Assembly: GCA_932521025.1 (NCBI GenBank)
Contig: OW051470.1
Coordinates: forward strand, 6,558,501 to 6,622,500
Direction: 5' to 3'
Origin: Oscheius onirici
Taxonomy: Eukaryota; Nematoda; Chromadorea; Rhabditida; Rhabditidae
Length of the DNA: 64,000 nt
This document shows positions 11,101-26,300 of this stretch, in pieces (position 1 is the stretch's first letter; every line of letters starts with the position of its first letter). The position numbers and the translations under genes were made by a program. Below the pieces are notes generated by a model. It had not been told where the DNA came from, did no database searches, and was given only the letters and a program-made list of their open reading frames with translations.

Positions 11101-11340
11101 TTAGGGAAGATCTGTAATTTGTGTTGACAGTACAAAATTAAACATACGCCGCAAATGCGATCAGCGATAGGGGCAATTGTTTCCGGATCTGTGCCTCGCC
11201 ATTGTTCGAGCCTAACGATGTCATCAGCAGTAGTCAATAAGACATCCTCCTCAAAGGATGAATCGTCCCCAGCTTCGACGATAAAGAGCAGCGATTTAAA
11301 ATCCGTTTTTAAAACATTTGACGGCTCAATAGCATCGTCT
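8169..11340 (-). other. dig-1: dig-1-like C-terminal exons: VWA domains, FN3-like, EGF
   Basis: This part has many short exons. At 11340-11160 the end of a VWA begun in the giant exon is encoded. Next comes a VWA with the strand [13 protein letters not shown] (about 10.98-10.94 kb) and continuing to about 10.4 kb, then a third VWA-like unit starting [11 protein letters not shown] (about 10.1 kb) and running to 9.37 kb. An FN3-like segment follows ([17 protein letters not shown], about 9.25 kb to 8.95 kb). A Cys-rich part ([22 protein letters not shown]) leads to a calcium-binding-type [19 protein letters not shown] (about 8.58 kb), and a C-terminal tail ending AFKWLF. The usual VWA metal site DxSxS is imperfect in all of these. 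Confidence 0.8.
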
Positions 11341-14300
11341 CTAAAAATTACAAAATTGTTTTGTTGATAAATGCGTAAAAACATATAATGACAACTCACA
11401 ATGATTTTCCGTTCTTCAGAACAATGACCACTTTGTTAGAACCATCAACTCCAGAAATAGCAAACTCTCCGGCAGCTTCCCGTAGTGCAGCTCCCAAATG
11501 TGGTTTGCCTTTAAGTCGTCTTGTTTCACTGATTTGAGTCATAACATCTTCCACAGAACCATAATCTCCGACAGAAACCGGGACGTTAGCGTCCTCTCCA
11601 TATTTTATAACTCCAACGCGAACCATGTTTCCTTTCATGTCCAGATGATCGTTGATGAATGTTTTTACAAGCTCTTTCATAACTCTATAATCGAGCACCT
11701 TCACGTTGTTTGAACTATCCATTACAACAATAACATCAACTAAGCTCGAAACAATGCAGCTAAGTGAAGGACGTTTTGTGGAAGACAACATCGTACTAGA
11801 TGCCGTAAAAGCACCATTCTCTACTGTTGGAAGTGGTGATCCGTCGTCTCCGACTGGTCTTCCTGAGGCATCAGTAGGAATTGGTTCTCCATCAGCTCCA
11901 ACAGGTCGTCCGGTAGCATCAGTTGGCATTGGAGAGCCGTCTGGGCCGACAACTGGATAGATTGGCTTCTGTTGATCATCAGTAGGCAGCGGTTCACCGT
12001 CAGGTCCAATAGCAGGATAGATGTAGTCTCCACTGGCTGTAGTAGGCAGAATTTCTCCATCGGCATCAACTGGTCTGCCTGCTGTGTCAGTTGGAATCGG
12101 TTCGCCTTCTCTTCCAATTGGTCGTCCAGTAGAATCAGTGGGCAACGGCGAGTGGTCAGGCCCGATCACAGGATAGATGGTCTTTTCAGTCTCTTCGGTA
12201 ACTGCAACTCCTGCAGCTGGATAGACATATTCTCCCGAAGAACTGGTTGGCAGCACTTGTCCTTCAGCATCAACTGGTCTTCCTGAGGCATCAGTTGGAA
12301 TTGGCTTGTTATCGACTCCGACGGGTCGTCCGGTGGCATCAGTTGGCAGTGGAGAACCGTCAGGACCAATAACCGGATAAATGGGCCTTCCAGTCATGTC
12401 AGTTGGCTCAGCTGCTTCAGGCCCAGATTCCGGATAGACGTAGCTTCCGGTCTCGGTTGTAGGCAATGGCTGTCCATCAGGCCCAAGAGGTCGTCCTTCG
12501 TCATCTGTTGCAATTGGTTGTCCACTGGGATCCAAATAATGTCCTTGAGAATCAGTAGGCAGTGGTGTGCCATCGGCATCAGTGATCGGATAGATGGTAT
12601 GTCCTTGGGCATCGGTTGGCAGAATCTTGGACTCTTCCTCACCAGATGGAATGCTCACGTAATTGCCGGAAGCATCAGTTGGAAGTGGTGATCCGTCGTC
12701 TCCGACTGGTCTTCCTGAGGCATCAGTAGGAATTGGTTCTCCATCAGCTCCAACAGGTCGTCCGGTAGCATCAGTTGGCATTGGAGAGCCGTCTGGGCCG
12801 ACAACTGGATAGATTGGCTTCTGTTGATCATCAGTAGGCAGCGGTTCACCGTCAGGTCCAATAGCAGGATAGATGTAGTCTCCACTGGCTGTAGTAGGCA
12901 GAATTTCTCCATCGGCATCAACTGGTCTGCCTGCTGTGTCAGTTGGAATCGGTTCGCCTTCTCTTCCAATTGGTCGTCCAGTAGAATCAGTGGGCAACGG
13001 CGAGTGGTCAGGCCCGATCACAGGATAGATGGTCTTTTCAGTCTCTTCGGTAACTGCAACTCCTGCAGCTGGATAGACATATTCTCCCGAAGAACTGGTT
13101 GGCAGCACTTGTCCTTCAGCATCAACTGGTCTTCCTGAGGCATCAGTTGGAATTGGCTTGTTATCGACTCCGACGGGTCGTCCGGTGGCATCAGTTGGCA
13201 GTGGAGAACCGTCAGGACCAATAACCGGATAAATGGGCTTTCCAGTCTCGTCAGTTGGCTCAGCTGCTTCAGGCCCAGATTCTGGATAGACGTAGCTTCC
13301 GGTCTCGGTTGTAGGCAATGGCTGTCCATCAGGCCCAAGAGGTCGTCCTTCGTCATCGGTTGCAATTGGTTGTCCACTGGGATCCAAATAATGTCCTTGA
13401 GAATCAGTAGGCAGTGGTGTGCCATCGGCATCAGTGATCGGATAGATGGTATGTCCTTGGGCATCGGTTGGCAGAATCTTGGACTCTTCCTCACCAGATG
13501 GAATGCTCACGTAATTGCCGGAAGCATCAGTTGGAAGTGGTGATCCGTCGTCTCCGACTGGTCTTCCTGAGGCATCAGTAGGAATTGGTTCTCCATCAGC
13601 TCCAACAGGTCGTCCGGTAGCATCAGTTGGCATTGGAGAGCCGTCTGGGCCGACAACTGGATAGATTGGCTTCTGTTGATCATCAGTAGGCAGCGGTTCA
13701 CCGTCAGGTCCAATAGCAGGATAGATGTAGTCTCCACTGGCTGTAGTAGGCAGAATTTCTCCATCGGCATCAACTGGTCTGCCTGCTGTGTCAGTTGGAA
13801 TCGGTTCGCCTTCTCTTCCAATTGGTCGTCCAGTAGAATCAGTGGGCAACGGCGAGTGGTCAGGCCCGATCACAGGATAGATGGTCTTTTCAGTCTCTTC
13901 GGTAACTGCAACTCCTGCAGCTGGATAGACATATTCTCCCGAAGAACTGGTTGGCAGCACTTGTCCTTCAGCATCAACTGGTCTTCCTGAGGCATCAGTA
14001 GGAATTGGCTTGTTATCGACTCCGACGGGTCGTCCGGTGGCATCAGTTGGCAGTGGAGAACCGTCAGGACCAATAACCGGATAAATGGGCTTTCCAGTCT
14101 CGTCAGTTGGCTCAGCTGCTTCAGGCCCAGATTCTGGATAGACGTAGCTTCCGGTCTCGGTTGTAGGCAATGGCTGTCCATCAGGCCCAAGAGGTCGTCC
14201 TTCGTCATCTGTTGCAATTGGTTGTCCACTGGGATCCAAATAATGTCCTTGAGAATCAGTAGGCAGTGGTGTGCCATCGGCATCAGTGATCGGATAGATG

Positions 14301-17300
14301 GTATGTCCTTGGGCATCGGTTGGCAGAATCTTGGACTCTTCCTCACCAGATGGAATGCTCACGTAATTGCCGGAAGCATCAGTTGGAAGTGGTGATCCGT
14401 CGTCTCCGACTGGTCTTCCTGAGGCATCAGTAGGAATTGGTTCTCCATCAGCTCCAACAGGTCGTCCGGTAGCATCAGTTGGCATTGGAGAGCCGTCTGG
14501 GCCGACAACTGGATAGATTGGCTTCTGTTGATCATCAGTAGGCAGCGGTTCACCGTCAGGTCCAATAGCAGGATAGATGTAGTCTCCACTGGCTGTAGTA
14601 GGCAGAATTTCTCCATCGGCATCAACTGGTCTGCCTGCTGTGTCAGTTGGAATCGGTTCGCCTTCTCTTCCAATTGGTCGTCCAGTAGAATCAGTGGGCA
14701 ACGGCGAGTGGTCAGGCCCGATCACAGGATAGATGGTCTTTTCAGTCTCTTCGGTAACTGCAACTCCTGCAGCTGGATAGACATATTCTCCCGAAGAACT
14801 GGTTGGCAGCACTTGTCCTTCAGCATCAACTGGTCTTCCTGAGGCATCAGTTGGAATTGGCTTGTTATCGACTCCGACGGGTCGTCCGGTGGCATCAGTT
14901 GGCAGTGGAGAACCGTCAGGACCAATAACCGGATAAATGGGCCTTCCAGTCATGTCAGTTGGCTCAGCTGCTTCAGGCCCAGATTCCGGATAGACGTAGC
15001 TTCCGGTCTCGGTTGTAGGCAATGGCTGTCCATCAGGCCCAAGAGGTCGTCCTTCGTCATCTGTTGCAATTGGTTGTCCACTGGGATCCAAATAATGTCC
15101 TTGAGAATCAGTAGGCAGTGGTGTGCCATCGGCATCAGTGATCGGATAGATGGTATGTCCTTGGGCATCGGTTGGCAGAATCTTGGACTCTTCCTCACCA
15201 GATGGAATGCTCACGTAATTGCCGGAAGCATCAGTTGGAAGTGGTGATCCGTCGTCTCCGACTGGTCTTCCTGAGGCATCAGTAGGAATTGGTTCTCCAT
15301 CAGCTCCAACAGGTCGTCCGGTAGCATCAGTTGGCATTGGAGAGCCGTCTGGGCCGACAACTGGATAGATTGGCTTCTGTTGATCATCAGTAGGCAGCGG
15401 TTCACCGTCAGGTCCAATAGCAGGATAGATGTAGTCTCCACTGGCTGTAGTAGGCAGAATTTCTCCATCGGCATCAACTGGTCTGCCTGCTGTGTCAGTT
15501 GGAATCGGTTCGCCTTCTCTTCCAATTGGTCGTCCAGTAGAATCAGTGGGCAACGGCGAGTGGTCAGGCCCGATCACAGGATAGATGGTCTTTTCAGTCT
15601 CTTCGGTAACTGCAACTCCTGCAGCTGGATAGACATATTCTCCCGAAGAACTGGTTGGCAGCACTTGTCCTTCAGCATCAACTGGTCTTCCTGAGGCATC
15701 AGTAGGAATTGGTTCTCCATCAGCTCCAACAGGTCGTCCGGTAGCATCAGTTGGCATTGGAGAGCCGTCAGGGCCGACAACTGGATAGATTGGCTTCTGT
15801 TGATCATCAGTAGGCAGCGGTTCACCGTCAGGTCCAATAGCAGGATAGATGTAGTCTCCAGTGGCTGTAGTAGGCAGAATTTCTCCATCGGCATCAACTG
15901 GTCTGCCTGCTGTGTCAGTTGGAATCGGTTCGCCTTCTCTTCCAATTGGTCGTCCAGTAGAATCAGTGGGCAACGGCGAGTGGTCAGGCCCGATCACAGG
16001 ATAGACGGTCTTTTCAGTCTCTTCGGTAACTGCAACTCCTGCAGCTGGATAGACATATTCTCCCGAAGAACTGGTTGGCAGCACTTGTCCTTCAGCATCA
16101 ACTGGTCTTCCTGAGGCATCAGTAGGAATTGGTTCTCCATCAGCTCCAACAGGTCGTCCGGTAGCATCAGTTGGCATTGGAGAGCCGTCAGGGCCGACAA
16201 CTGGATAGATTGGCTTCTGTTGATCATCAGTAGGCAGCGGTTCACCGTCAGGTCCAATAGCAGGATAGATGTAGTCTCCAGTGGCTGTAGTAGGCAGAAT
16301 TTCTCCATCGGCATCAACTGGTCTGCCTGCTGTGTCAGTTGGAATCGGTTCGCCTTCTCTTCCAATTGGTCGTCCAGTAGAATCAGTGGGCAACGGCGAG
16401 TGGTCAGGCCCGATCACAGGATAGATGGTCTTTTCAGTCTCTTCGGTAACTGCAACTCCTGCAGCTGGATAGACATATTCTCCCGAAGAACTGGTTGGCA
16501 GCACTTGTCCTTCAGCATCAACTGGTCTTCCTGAGGCATCAGTTGGAATTGGCTTGTTATCGACTCCGACGGGTCGTCCGGTGGCATCAGTTGGCAGTGG
16601 AGAACCGTCAGGACCAATAACCGGATAAATGGGCCTTCCAGTCATGTCAGTTGGCTCAGCTGCTTCAGGCCCAGATTCCGGATAGACGTAGCTTCCGGTC
16701 TCGGTTGTAGGCAATGGCTGTCCATCAGGCCCAAGAGGTCGTCCTTCGTCATCTGTTGCAATTGGTTGTCCACTGGGATCCAAATAATGTCCTTGAGAAT
16801 CAGTAGGCAGTGGTGTGCCATCGGCATCAGTGATCGGATAGATGGTATGTCCTTGGGCATCGGTTGGCAGAATCTTGGACTCTTCCTCACCAGATGGAAT
16901 GCTCACGTAATTGCCGGAAGCATCAGTTGGAAGTGGTGATCCGTCGTCTCCGACTGGTCTTCCTGAGGCATCAGTAGGAATTGGTTCTCCATCAGCTCCA
17001 ACAGGTCGTCCGGTAGCATCAGTTGGCATTGGAGAGCCGTCTGGGCCGACAACTGGATAGATTGGCTTCTGTTGATCATCAGTAGGCAGCGGTTCACCGT
17101 CAGGTCCAATAGCAGGATAGATGTAGTCTCCACTGGCTGTAGTAGGCAGAATTTCTCCATCGGCATCAACTGGTCTGCCTGCTGTGTCAGTTGGAATCGG
17201 TTCGCCTTCTCTTCCAATTGGTCGTCCAGTAGAATCAGTGGGCAACGGCGAGTGGTCAGGCCCGATCACAGGATAGATGGTCTTTTCAGTCTCTTCGGTA

Positions 17301-20300
17301 ACTGCAACTCCTGCAGCTGGATAGACATATTCTCCCGAAGAACTGGTTGGCAGCACTTGTCCTTCAGCATCAACTGGTCTTCCTGAGGCATCAGTTGGAA
17401 TTGGCTTGTTATCGACTCCGACGGGTCGTCCGGTGGCATCAGTTGGCAGTGGAGAACCGTCAGGACCAATAACCGGATAAATGGGCTTTCCAGTCTCGTC
17501 AGTTGGCTCAGCTGCTTCAGGCCCAGATTCTGGATAGACGTAGCTTCCGGTCTCGGTTGTAGGCAATGGCTGTCCATCAGGCCCAAGAGGTCGTCCTTCG
17601 TCATCGGTTGCAATTGGTTGTCCACTGGGATCCAAATAATGTCCTTGAGAATCAGTAGGCAGCGGTGTGCCATCGGCGTCAGTGATCGGATAGATGGTAT
17701 GTCCTTGGGCATCGGTTGGCAGAATCTTGGACTCTTCCTCACCAGATGGAATGCTCACGTAATTGCCGGAAGCATCAGTTGGAAGTGGTGATCCGTCGTC
17801 TCCGACTGGTCTTCCTGAGGCATCAGTAGGAATTGGTTCTCCATCAGCTCCAACAGGTCGTCCGGTAGCATCAGTTGGCATTGGAGAGCCGTCTGGGCCG
17901 ACAACTGGATAGATTGGCTTCTGTTGATCATCAGTAGGCAGCGGTTCACCGTCAGGTCCAATAGCAGGATAGATGTAGTCTCCACTGGCTGTAGTAGGCA
18001 GAATTTCTCCATCGGCATCAACTGGTCTGCCTGCTGTGTCAGTTGGAATCGGTTCGCCTTCTCTTCCAATTGGTCGTCCAGTAGAATCAGTGGGCAACGG
18101 CGAGTGGTCAGGCCCGATCACAGGATAGATGGTCTTTTCAGTCTCTTCGGTAACTGCAACTCCTGCAGCTGGATAGACATATTCTCCCGAAGAACTGGTT
18201 GGCAGCACTTGTCCTTCAGCATCAACTGGTCTTCCTGAGGCATCAGTAGGAATTGGTTCTCCATCAGCTCCAACAGGTCGTCCGGTGGCATCGGTTGGCA
18301 GTGGAGAACCGTCAGGACCAATAACCGGATAAATGGGCCTTCCAGTCATGTCAGTTGGCTCAGCTGCTTCAGGCCCAGATTCCGGATAGACGTAGCTTCC
18401 GGTCTCGGTTGTAGGCAATGGCTGTCCATCAGGCCCAAGAGGTCGTCCTTCGTCATCGGTTGCAATTGGTTGTCCACTTGGATCCAAATAATGTCCTTGA
18501 GAATCAGTAGGCAGCGGTGTGCCATCGGCGTCAGTGATCGGATAGATGGTATGTCCTTGGGCATCGGTTGGCAGAATCTTGGACTCTTCCTCACCAGATG
18601 GAATGCTCACGTAATTGCCGGAAGCATCAGTTGGAAGTGGTGATCCGTCGTCTCCGACTGGTCTTCCTGAGGCATCAGTAGGAATTGGTTCTCCATCAGC
18701 TCCAACAGGTCGTCCGGTAGCATCAGTTGGCATTGGAGAGCCGTCTGGGCCGACAACTGGATAGATTGGCTTCTGTTGATCATCAGTAGGCAGCGGTTCA
18801 CCGTCAGGTCCAATAGCAGGATAGATGTAGTCTCCAGTGGCTGTAGTAGGCAGAATTTCTCCATCGGCATCAACTGGTCTGCCTGCTGTGTCAGTTGGAA
18901 TCGGTTCGCCTTCTCTTCCAATTGGTCGTCCAGTAGAATCAGTGGGCAACGGCGAGTGGTCAGGCCCGATCACAGGATAGACGGTCTTTTCAGTCTCTTC
19001 GGTAACTGCAACTCCTGCAGCTGGATAGACATATTCTCCCGAAGAACTGGTTGGCAGCACTTGTCCTTCAGCATCAACTGGTCTTCCTGAGGCATCAGTA
19101 GGAATTGGTTCTCCATCAGCTCCAACAGGTCGTCCGGTGGCATCGGTTGGCAGTGGAGAACCGTCAGGACCAATAACCGGATAAATGGGCCTTCCAGTCA
19201 TGTCAGTTGGCTCAGCTGCTTCAGGCCCAGATTCCGGATAGACGTAGCTTCCGGTCTCGGTTGTAGGCAATGGCTGTCCATCAGGCCCAAGAGGTCGTCC
19301 TTCGTCATCGGTTGCAATTGGTTGTCCACTTGGATCCAAATAATGTCCTTGAGAATCAGTAGGCAGCGGTGTGCCATCGGCGTCAGTGATCGGATAGATG
19401 GTATGTCCTTGGGCATCGGTTGGCAGAATCTTGGACTCTTCCTCACCAGATGGAATGCTCACGTAATTGCCGGAAGCATCAGTTGGAAGTGGTGATCCGT
19501 CGTCTCCGACTGGTCTTCCTGAGGCATCAGTAGGAATTGGTTCTCCATCAGCTCCAACAGGTCGTCCGGTAGCATCAGTTGGCATTGGAGAGCCGTCAGG
19601 GCCGACAACTGGATAGATTGGCTTCTGTTGATCATCAGTAGGCAGCGGTTCACCGTCAGGTCCAATAGCAGGATAGATGTAGTCTCCAGTGGCTGTAGTA
19701 GGCAGAATTTCTCCATCGGCATCAACTGGTCTGCCTGCTGTGTCAGTTGGAATCGGTTCGCCTTCTCTTCCAATTGGTCGTCCAGTAGAATCAGTGGGCA
19801 ACGGCGAGTGGTCAGGCCCGATCACAGGATAGATGGTCTTTTCAGTCTCTTCGGTAACTGCAACTCCTGCAGCTGGATAGACATATTCTCCCGAAGAACT
19901 GGTTGGCAGCACTTGTCCTTCAGCATCAACTGGTCTTCCTGAGGCATCAGTAGGAATTGGTTCTCCATCAGCTCCAACAGGTCGTCCGGTAGCATCAGTT
20001 GGCATTGGAGAGCCGTCTGGGCCGACAACTGGATAGATTGGCTTCTGTTGATCATCAGTAGGCAGCGGTTCACCGTCAGGTCCAATAGCAGGATAGATGT
20101 AGTCTCCACTGGCTGTAGTAGGCAGAATTTCTCCATCGGCATCAACTGGTCTGCCTGCTGTGTCAGTTGGAATCGGTTCGCCTTCTCTTCCAATTGGTCG
20201 TCCAGTAGAATCAGTGGGCAACGGCGAGTGGTCAGGCCCGATCACAGGATAGATGGTCTTTTCAGTCTCTTCGGTAACTGCAACTCCTGCAGCTGGATAG

Positions 20301-23300
20301 ACATATTCTCCCGAAGAACTGGTTGGCAGCACTTGTCCTTCAGCATCAACTGGTCTTCCTGAGGCATCAGTAGGAATTGGCTTGTTATCGACTCCGACGG
20401 GTCGTCCGGTGGCATCAGTTGGCAGTGGAGAACCGTCAGGACCAATAACCGGATAAATGGGCTTTCCAGTCTCGTCAGTTGGCTCAGCTGCTTCAGGCCC
20501 AGATTCTGGATAGACGTAGCTTCCGGTCTCGGTTGTAGGCAATGGCTGTCCATCAGGCCCAAGAGGTCGTCCTTCGTCATCTGTTGCAATTGGTTGTCCA
20601 CTGGGATCCAAATAATGTCCTTGAGAATCAGTAGGCAGTGGTGTGCCATCGGCATCAGTGATCGGATAGATGGTATGTCCTTGGGCATCGGTTGGCAGAA
20701 TCTTGGACTCTTCCTCACCAGATGGAATGCTCACGTAATTGCCGGAAGCATCAGTTGGAAGTGGTGATCCGTCGTCTCCGACTGGTCTTCCTGAGGCATC
20801 AGTAGGAATTGGTTCTCCATCAGCTCCAACAGGTCGTCCGGTAGCATCAGTTGGCATTGGAGAGCCGTCTGGGCCGACAACTGGATAGATTGGCTTCTGT
20901 TGATCATCAGTAGGCAGCGGTTCACCGTCAGGTCCAATAGCAGGATAGATGTAGTCTCCACTGGCTGTAGTAGGCAGAATTTCTCCATCGGCATCAACTG
21001 GTCTGCCTGCTGTGTCAGTTGGAATCGGTTCGCCTTCTCTTCCAATTGGTCGTCCAGTAGAATCAGTGGGCAACGGCGAGTGGTCAGGCCCGATCACAGG
21101 ATAGATGGTCTTTTCAGTCTCTTCGGTAACTGCAACTCCTGCAGCTGGATAGACATATTCTCCCGAAGAACTGGTTGGCAGCACTTGTCCTTCAGCATCA
21201 ACTGGTCTTCCTGAGGCATCAGTTGGAATTGGCTTGTTATCGACTCCGACGGGTCGTCCGGTGGCATCAGTTGGCAGTGGAGAACCGTCAGGACCAATAA
21301 CCGGATAAATGGGCCTTCCAGTCATGTCAGTTGGCTCAGCTGCTTCAGGCCCAGATTCCGGATAGACGTAGCTTCCGGTCTCGGTTGTAGGCAATGGCTG
21401 TCCATCAGGCCCAAGAGGTCGTCCTTCGTCATCTGTTGCAATTGGTTGTCCACTGGGATCCAAATAATGTCCTTGAGAATCAGTAGGCAGTGGTGTGCCA
21501 TCGGCATCAGTGATCGGATAGATGGTATGTCCTTGGGCATCGGTTGGCAGAATCTTGGACTCTTCCTCACCAGATGGAATGCTCACGTAATTGCCGGAAG
21601 CATCAGTTGGAAGTGGTGATCCGTCGTCTCCGACTGGTCTTCCTGAGGCATCAGTAGGAATTGGTTCTCCATCAGCTCCAACAGGTCGTCCGGTAGCATC
21701 AGTTGGCATTGGAGAGCCGTCTGGGCCGACAACTGGATAGATTGGCTTCTGTTGATCATCAGTAGGCAGCGGTTCACCGTCAGGTCCAATAGCAGGATAG
21801 ATGTAGTCTCCACTGGCTGTAGTAGGCAGAATTTCTCCATCGGCATCAACTGGTCTGCCTGCTGTGTCAGTTGGAATCGGTTCGCCTTCTCTTCCAATTG
21901 GTCGTCCAGTAGAATCAGTGGGCAACGGCGAGTGGTCAGGCCCGATCACAGGATAGATGGTCTTTTCAGTCTCTTCGGTAACTGCAACTCCTGCAGCTGG
22001 ATAGACATATTCTCCCGAAGAACTGGTTGGCAGCACTTGTCCTTCAGCATCAACTGGTCTTCCTGAGGCATCAGTTGGAATTGGCTTGTTATCGACTCCG
22101 ACGGGTCGTCCGGTGGCATCAGTTGGCAGTGGAGAACCGTCAGGACCAATAACCGGATAAATGGGCCTTCCAGTCATGTCAGTTGGCTCAGCTGCTTCAG
22201 GCCCAGATTCCGGATAGACGTAGCTTCCGGTCTCGGTTGTAGGCAATGGCTGTCCATCAGGCCCAAGAGGTCGTCCTTCGTCATCTGTTGCAATTGGTTG
22301 TCCACTGGGATCCAAATAATGTCCTTGAGAATCAGTAGGCAGTGGTGTGCCATCGGCATCAGTGATCGGATAGATGGTATGTCCTTGGGCATCGGTTGGC
22401 AGAATCTTGGACTCTTCCTCACCAGATGGAATGCTCACGTAATTGCCGGAAGCATCAGTTGGAAGTGGTGATCCGTCGTCTCCGACTGGTCTTCCTGAGG
22501 CATCAGTAGGAATTGGTTCTCCATCAGCTCCAACAGGTCGTCCGGTAGCATCAGTTGGCATTGGAGAGCCGTCTGGGCCGACAACTGGATAGATTGGCTT
22601 CTGTTGATCATCAGTAGGCAGCGGTTCACCGTCAGGTCCAATAGCAGGATAGATGTAGTCTCCACTGGCTGTAGTAGGCAGAATTTCTCCATCGGCATCA
22701 ACTGGTCTGCCTGCTGTGTCAGTTGGAATCGGTTCGCCTTCTCTTCCAATTGGTCGTCCAGTAGAATCAGTGGGCAACGGCGAGTGGTCAGGCCCGATCA
22801 CAGGATAGATGGTCTTTTCAGTCTCTTCGGTAACTGCAACTCCTGCAGCTGGATAGACATATTCTCCCGAAGAACTGGTTGGCAGCACTTGTCCTTCAGC
22901 ATCAACTGGTCTTCCTGAGGCATCAGTAGGAATTGGTTCTCCATCAGCTCCAACAGGTCGTCCGGTAGCATCAGTTGGCATTGGAGAGCCGTCAGGGCCG
23001 ACAACTGGATAGATTGGCTTCTGTTGATCATCAGTAGGCAGCGGTTCACCGTCAGGTCCAATAGCAGGATAGATGTAGTCTCCAGTGGCTGTAGTAGGCA
23101 GAATTTCTCCATCGGCATCAACTGGTCTGCCTGCTGTGTCAGTTGGAATCGGTTCGCCTTCTCTTCCAATTGGTCGTCCAGTAGAATCAGTGGGCAACGG
23201 CGAGTGGTCAGGCCCGATCACAGGATAGACGGTCTTTTCAGTCTCTTCGGTAACTGCAACTCCTGCAGCTGGATAGACATATTCTCCCGAAGAACTGGTT

Positions 23301-26300
23301 GGCAGCACTTGTCCTTCAGCATCAACTGGTCTTCCTGAGGCATCAGTAGGAATTGGTTCTCCATCAGCTCCAACAGGTCGTCCGGTAGCATCAGTTGGCA
23401 TTGGAGAGCCGTCAGGGCCGACAACTGGATAGATTGGCTTCTGTTGATCATCAGTAGGCAGCGGTTCACCGTCAGGTCCAATAGCAGGATAGATGTAGTC
23501 TCCAGTGGCTGTAGTAGGCAGAATTTCTCCATCGGCATCAACTGGTCTGCCTGCTGTGTCAGTTGGAATCGGTTCGCCTTCTCTTCCAATTGGTCGTCCA
23601 GTAGAATCAGTGGGCAACGGCGAGTGGTCAGGCCCGATCACAGGATAGATGGTCTTTTCAGTCTCTTCGGTAACTGCAACTCCTGCAGCTGGATAGACAT
23701 ATTCTCCCGAAGAACTGGTTGGCAGCACTTGTCCTTCAGCATCAACTGGTCTTCCTGAGGCATCAGTTGGAATTGGCTTGTTATCGACTCCGACGGGTCG
23801 TCCGGTGGCATCAGTTGGCAGTGGAGAACCGTCAGGACCAATAACCGGATAAATGGGCTTTCCAGTCTCGTCAGTTGGCTCAGCTGCTTCAGGCCCAGAT
23901 TCTGGATAGACGTAGCTTCCGGTCTCGGTTGTAGGCAATGGCTGTCCATCAGGCCCAAGAGGTCGTCCTTCGTCATCGGTTGCAATTGGTTGTCCACTGG
24001 GATCCAAATAATGTCCTTGAGAATCAGTAGGCAGCGGTGTGCCATCGGCGTCAGTGATCGGATAGATGGTATGTCCTTGGGCATCGGTTGGCAGAATCTT
24101 GGACTCTTCCTCACCAGATGGAATGCTCACGTAATTGCCGGAAGCATCAGTTGGAAGTGGTGATCCGTCGTCTCCGACTGGTCTTCCTGAGGCATCAGTA
24201 GGAATTGGTTCTCCATCAGCTCCAACAGGTCGTCCGGTAGCATCAGTTGGCATTGGAGAGCCGTCTGGGCCGACAACTGGATAGATTGGCTTCTGTTGAT
24301 CATCAGTAGGCAGCGGTTCACCGTCAGGTCCAATAGCAGGATAGATGTAGTCTCCACTGGCTGTAGTAGGCAGAATTTCTCCATCGGCATCAACTGGTCT
24401 GCCTGCTGTGTCAGTTGGAATCGGTTCGCCTTCTCTTCCAATTGGTCGTCCAGTAGAATCAGTGGGCAACGGCGAGTGGTCAGGCCCGATCACAGGATAG
24501 ATGGTCTTTTCAGTCTCTTCGGTAACTGCAACTCCTGCAGCTGGATAGACATATTCTCCCGAAGAACTGGTTGGCAGCACTTGTCCTTCAGCATCAACTG
24601 GTCTTCCTGAGGCATCAGTAGGAATTGGCTTGTTATCGACTCCGACGGGTCGTCCGGTGGCATCAGTTGGCAGTGGAGAACCGTCAGGACCAATAACCGG
24701 ATAAATGGGCTTTCCAGTCTCGTCAGTTGGCTCAGCTGCTTCAGGCCCAGATTCTGGATAGACGTAGCTTCCGGTCTCGGTTGTAGGCAATGGCTGTCCA
24801 TCAGGCCCAAGAGGTCGTCCTTCGTCATCTGTTGCAATTGGTTGTCCACTGGGATCCAAATAATGTCCTTGAGAATCAGTAGGCAGTGGTGTGCCATCGG
24901 CATCAGTGATCGGATAGATGGTATGTCCTTGGGCATCGGTTGGCAGAATCTTGGACTCTTCCTCACCAGATGGAATGCTCACGTAATTGCCGGAAGCATC
25001 AGTTGGAAGTGGTGATCCGTCGTCTCCGACTGGTCTTCCTGAGGCATCAGTAGGAATTGGTTCTCCATCAGCTCCAACAGGTCGTCCGGTAGCATCAGTT
25101 GGCATTGGAGAGCCGTCTGGGCCGACAACTGGATAGATTGGCTTCTGTTGATCATCAGTAGGCAGCGGTTCACCGTCAGGTCCAATAGCAGGATAGATGT
25201 AGTCTCCACTGGCTGTAGTAGGCAGAATTTCTCCATCGGCATCAACTGGTCTGCCTGCTGTGTCAGTTGGAATCGGTTCGCCTTCTCTTCCAATTGGTCG
25301 TCCAGTAGAATCAGTGGGCAACGGCGAGTGGTCAGGCCCGATCACAGGATAGATGGTCTTTTCAGTCTCTTCGGTAACTGCAACTCCTGCAGCTGGATAG
25401 ACATATTCTCCCGAAGAACTGGTTGGCAGCACTTGTCCTTCAGCATCAACTGGTCTTCCTGAGGCATCAGTTGGAATTGGCTTGTTATCGACTCCGACGG
25501 GTCGTCCGGTGGCATCAGTTGGCAGTGGAGAACCGTCAGGACCAATAACCGGATAAATGGGCCTTCCAGTCATGTCAGTTGGCTCAGCTGCTTCAGGCCC
25601 AGATTCCGGATAGACGTAGCTTCCGGTCTCGGTTGTAGGCAATGGCTGTCCATCAGGCCCAAGAGGTCGTCCTTCGTCATCTGTTGCAATTGGTTGTCCA
25701 CTGGGATCCAAATAATGTCCTTGAGAATCAGTAGGCAGTGGTGTGCCATCGGCATCAGTGATCGGATAGATGGTATGTCCTTGGGCATCGGTTGGCAGAA
25801 TCTTGGACTCTTCCTCACCAGATGGAATGCTCACGTAATTGCCGGAAGCATCAGTTGGAAGTGGTGATCCGTCGTCTCCGACTGGTCTTCCTGAGGCATC
25901 AGTAGGAATTGGTTCTCCATCAGCTCCAACAGGTCGTCCGGTAGCATCAGTTGGCATTGGAGAGCCGTCTGGGCCGACAACTGGATAGATTGGCTTCTGT
26001 TGATCATCAGTAGGCAGCGGTTCACCGTCAGGTCCAATAGCAGGATAGATGTAGTCTCCACTGGCTGTAGTAGGCAGAATTTCTCCATCGGCATCAACTG
26101 GTCTGCCTGCTGTGTCAGTTGGAATCGGTTCGCCTTCTCTTCCAATTGGTCGTCCAGTAGAATCAGTGGGCAACGGCGAGTGGTCAGGCCCGATCACAGG
26201 ATAGATGGTCTTTTCAGTCTCTTCGGTAACTGCAACTCCTGCAGCTGGATAGACATATTCTCCCGAAGAACTGGTTGGCAGCACTTGTCCTTCAGCATCA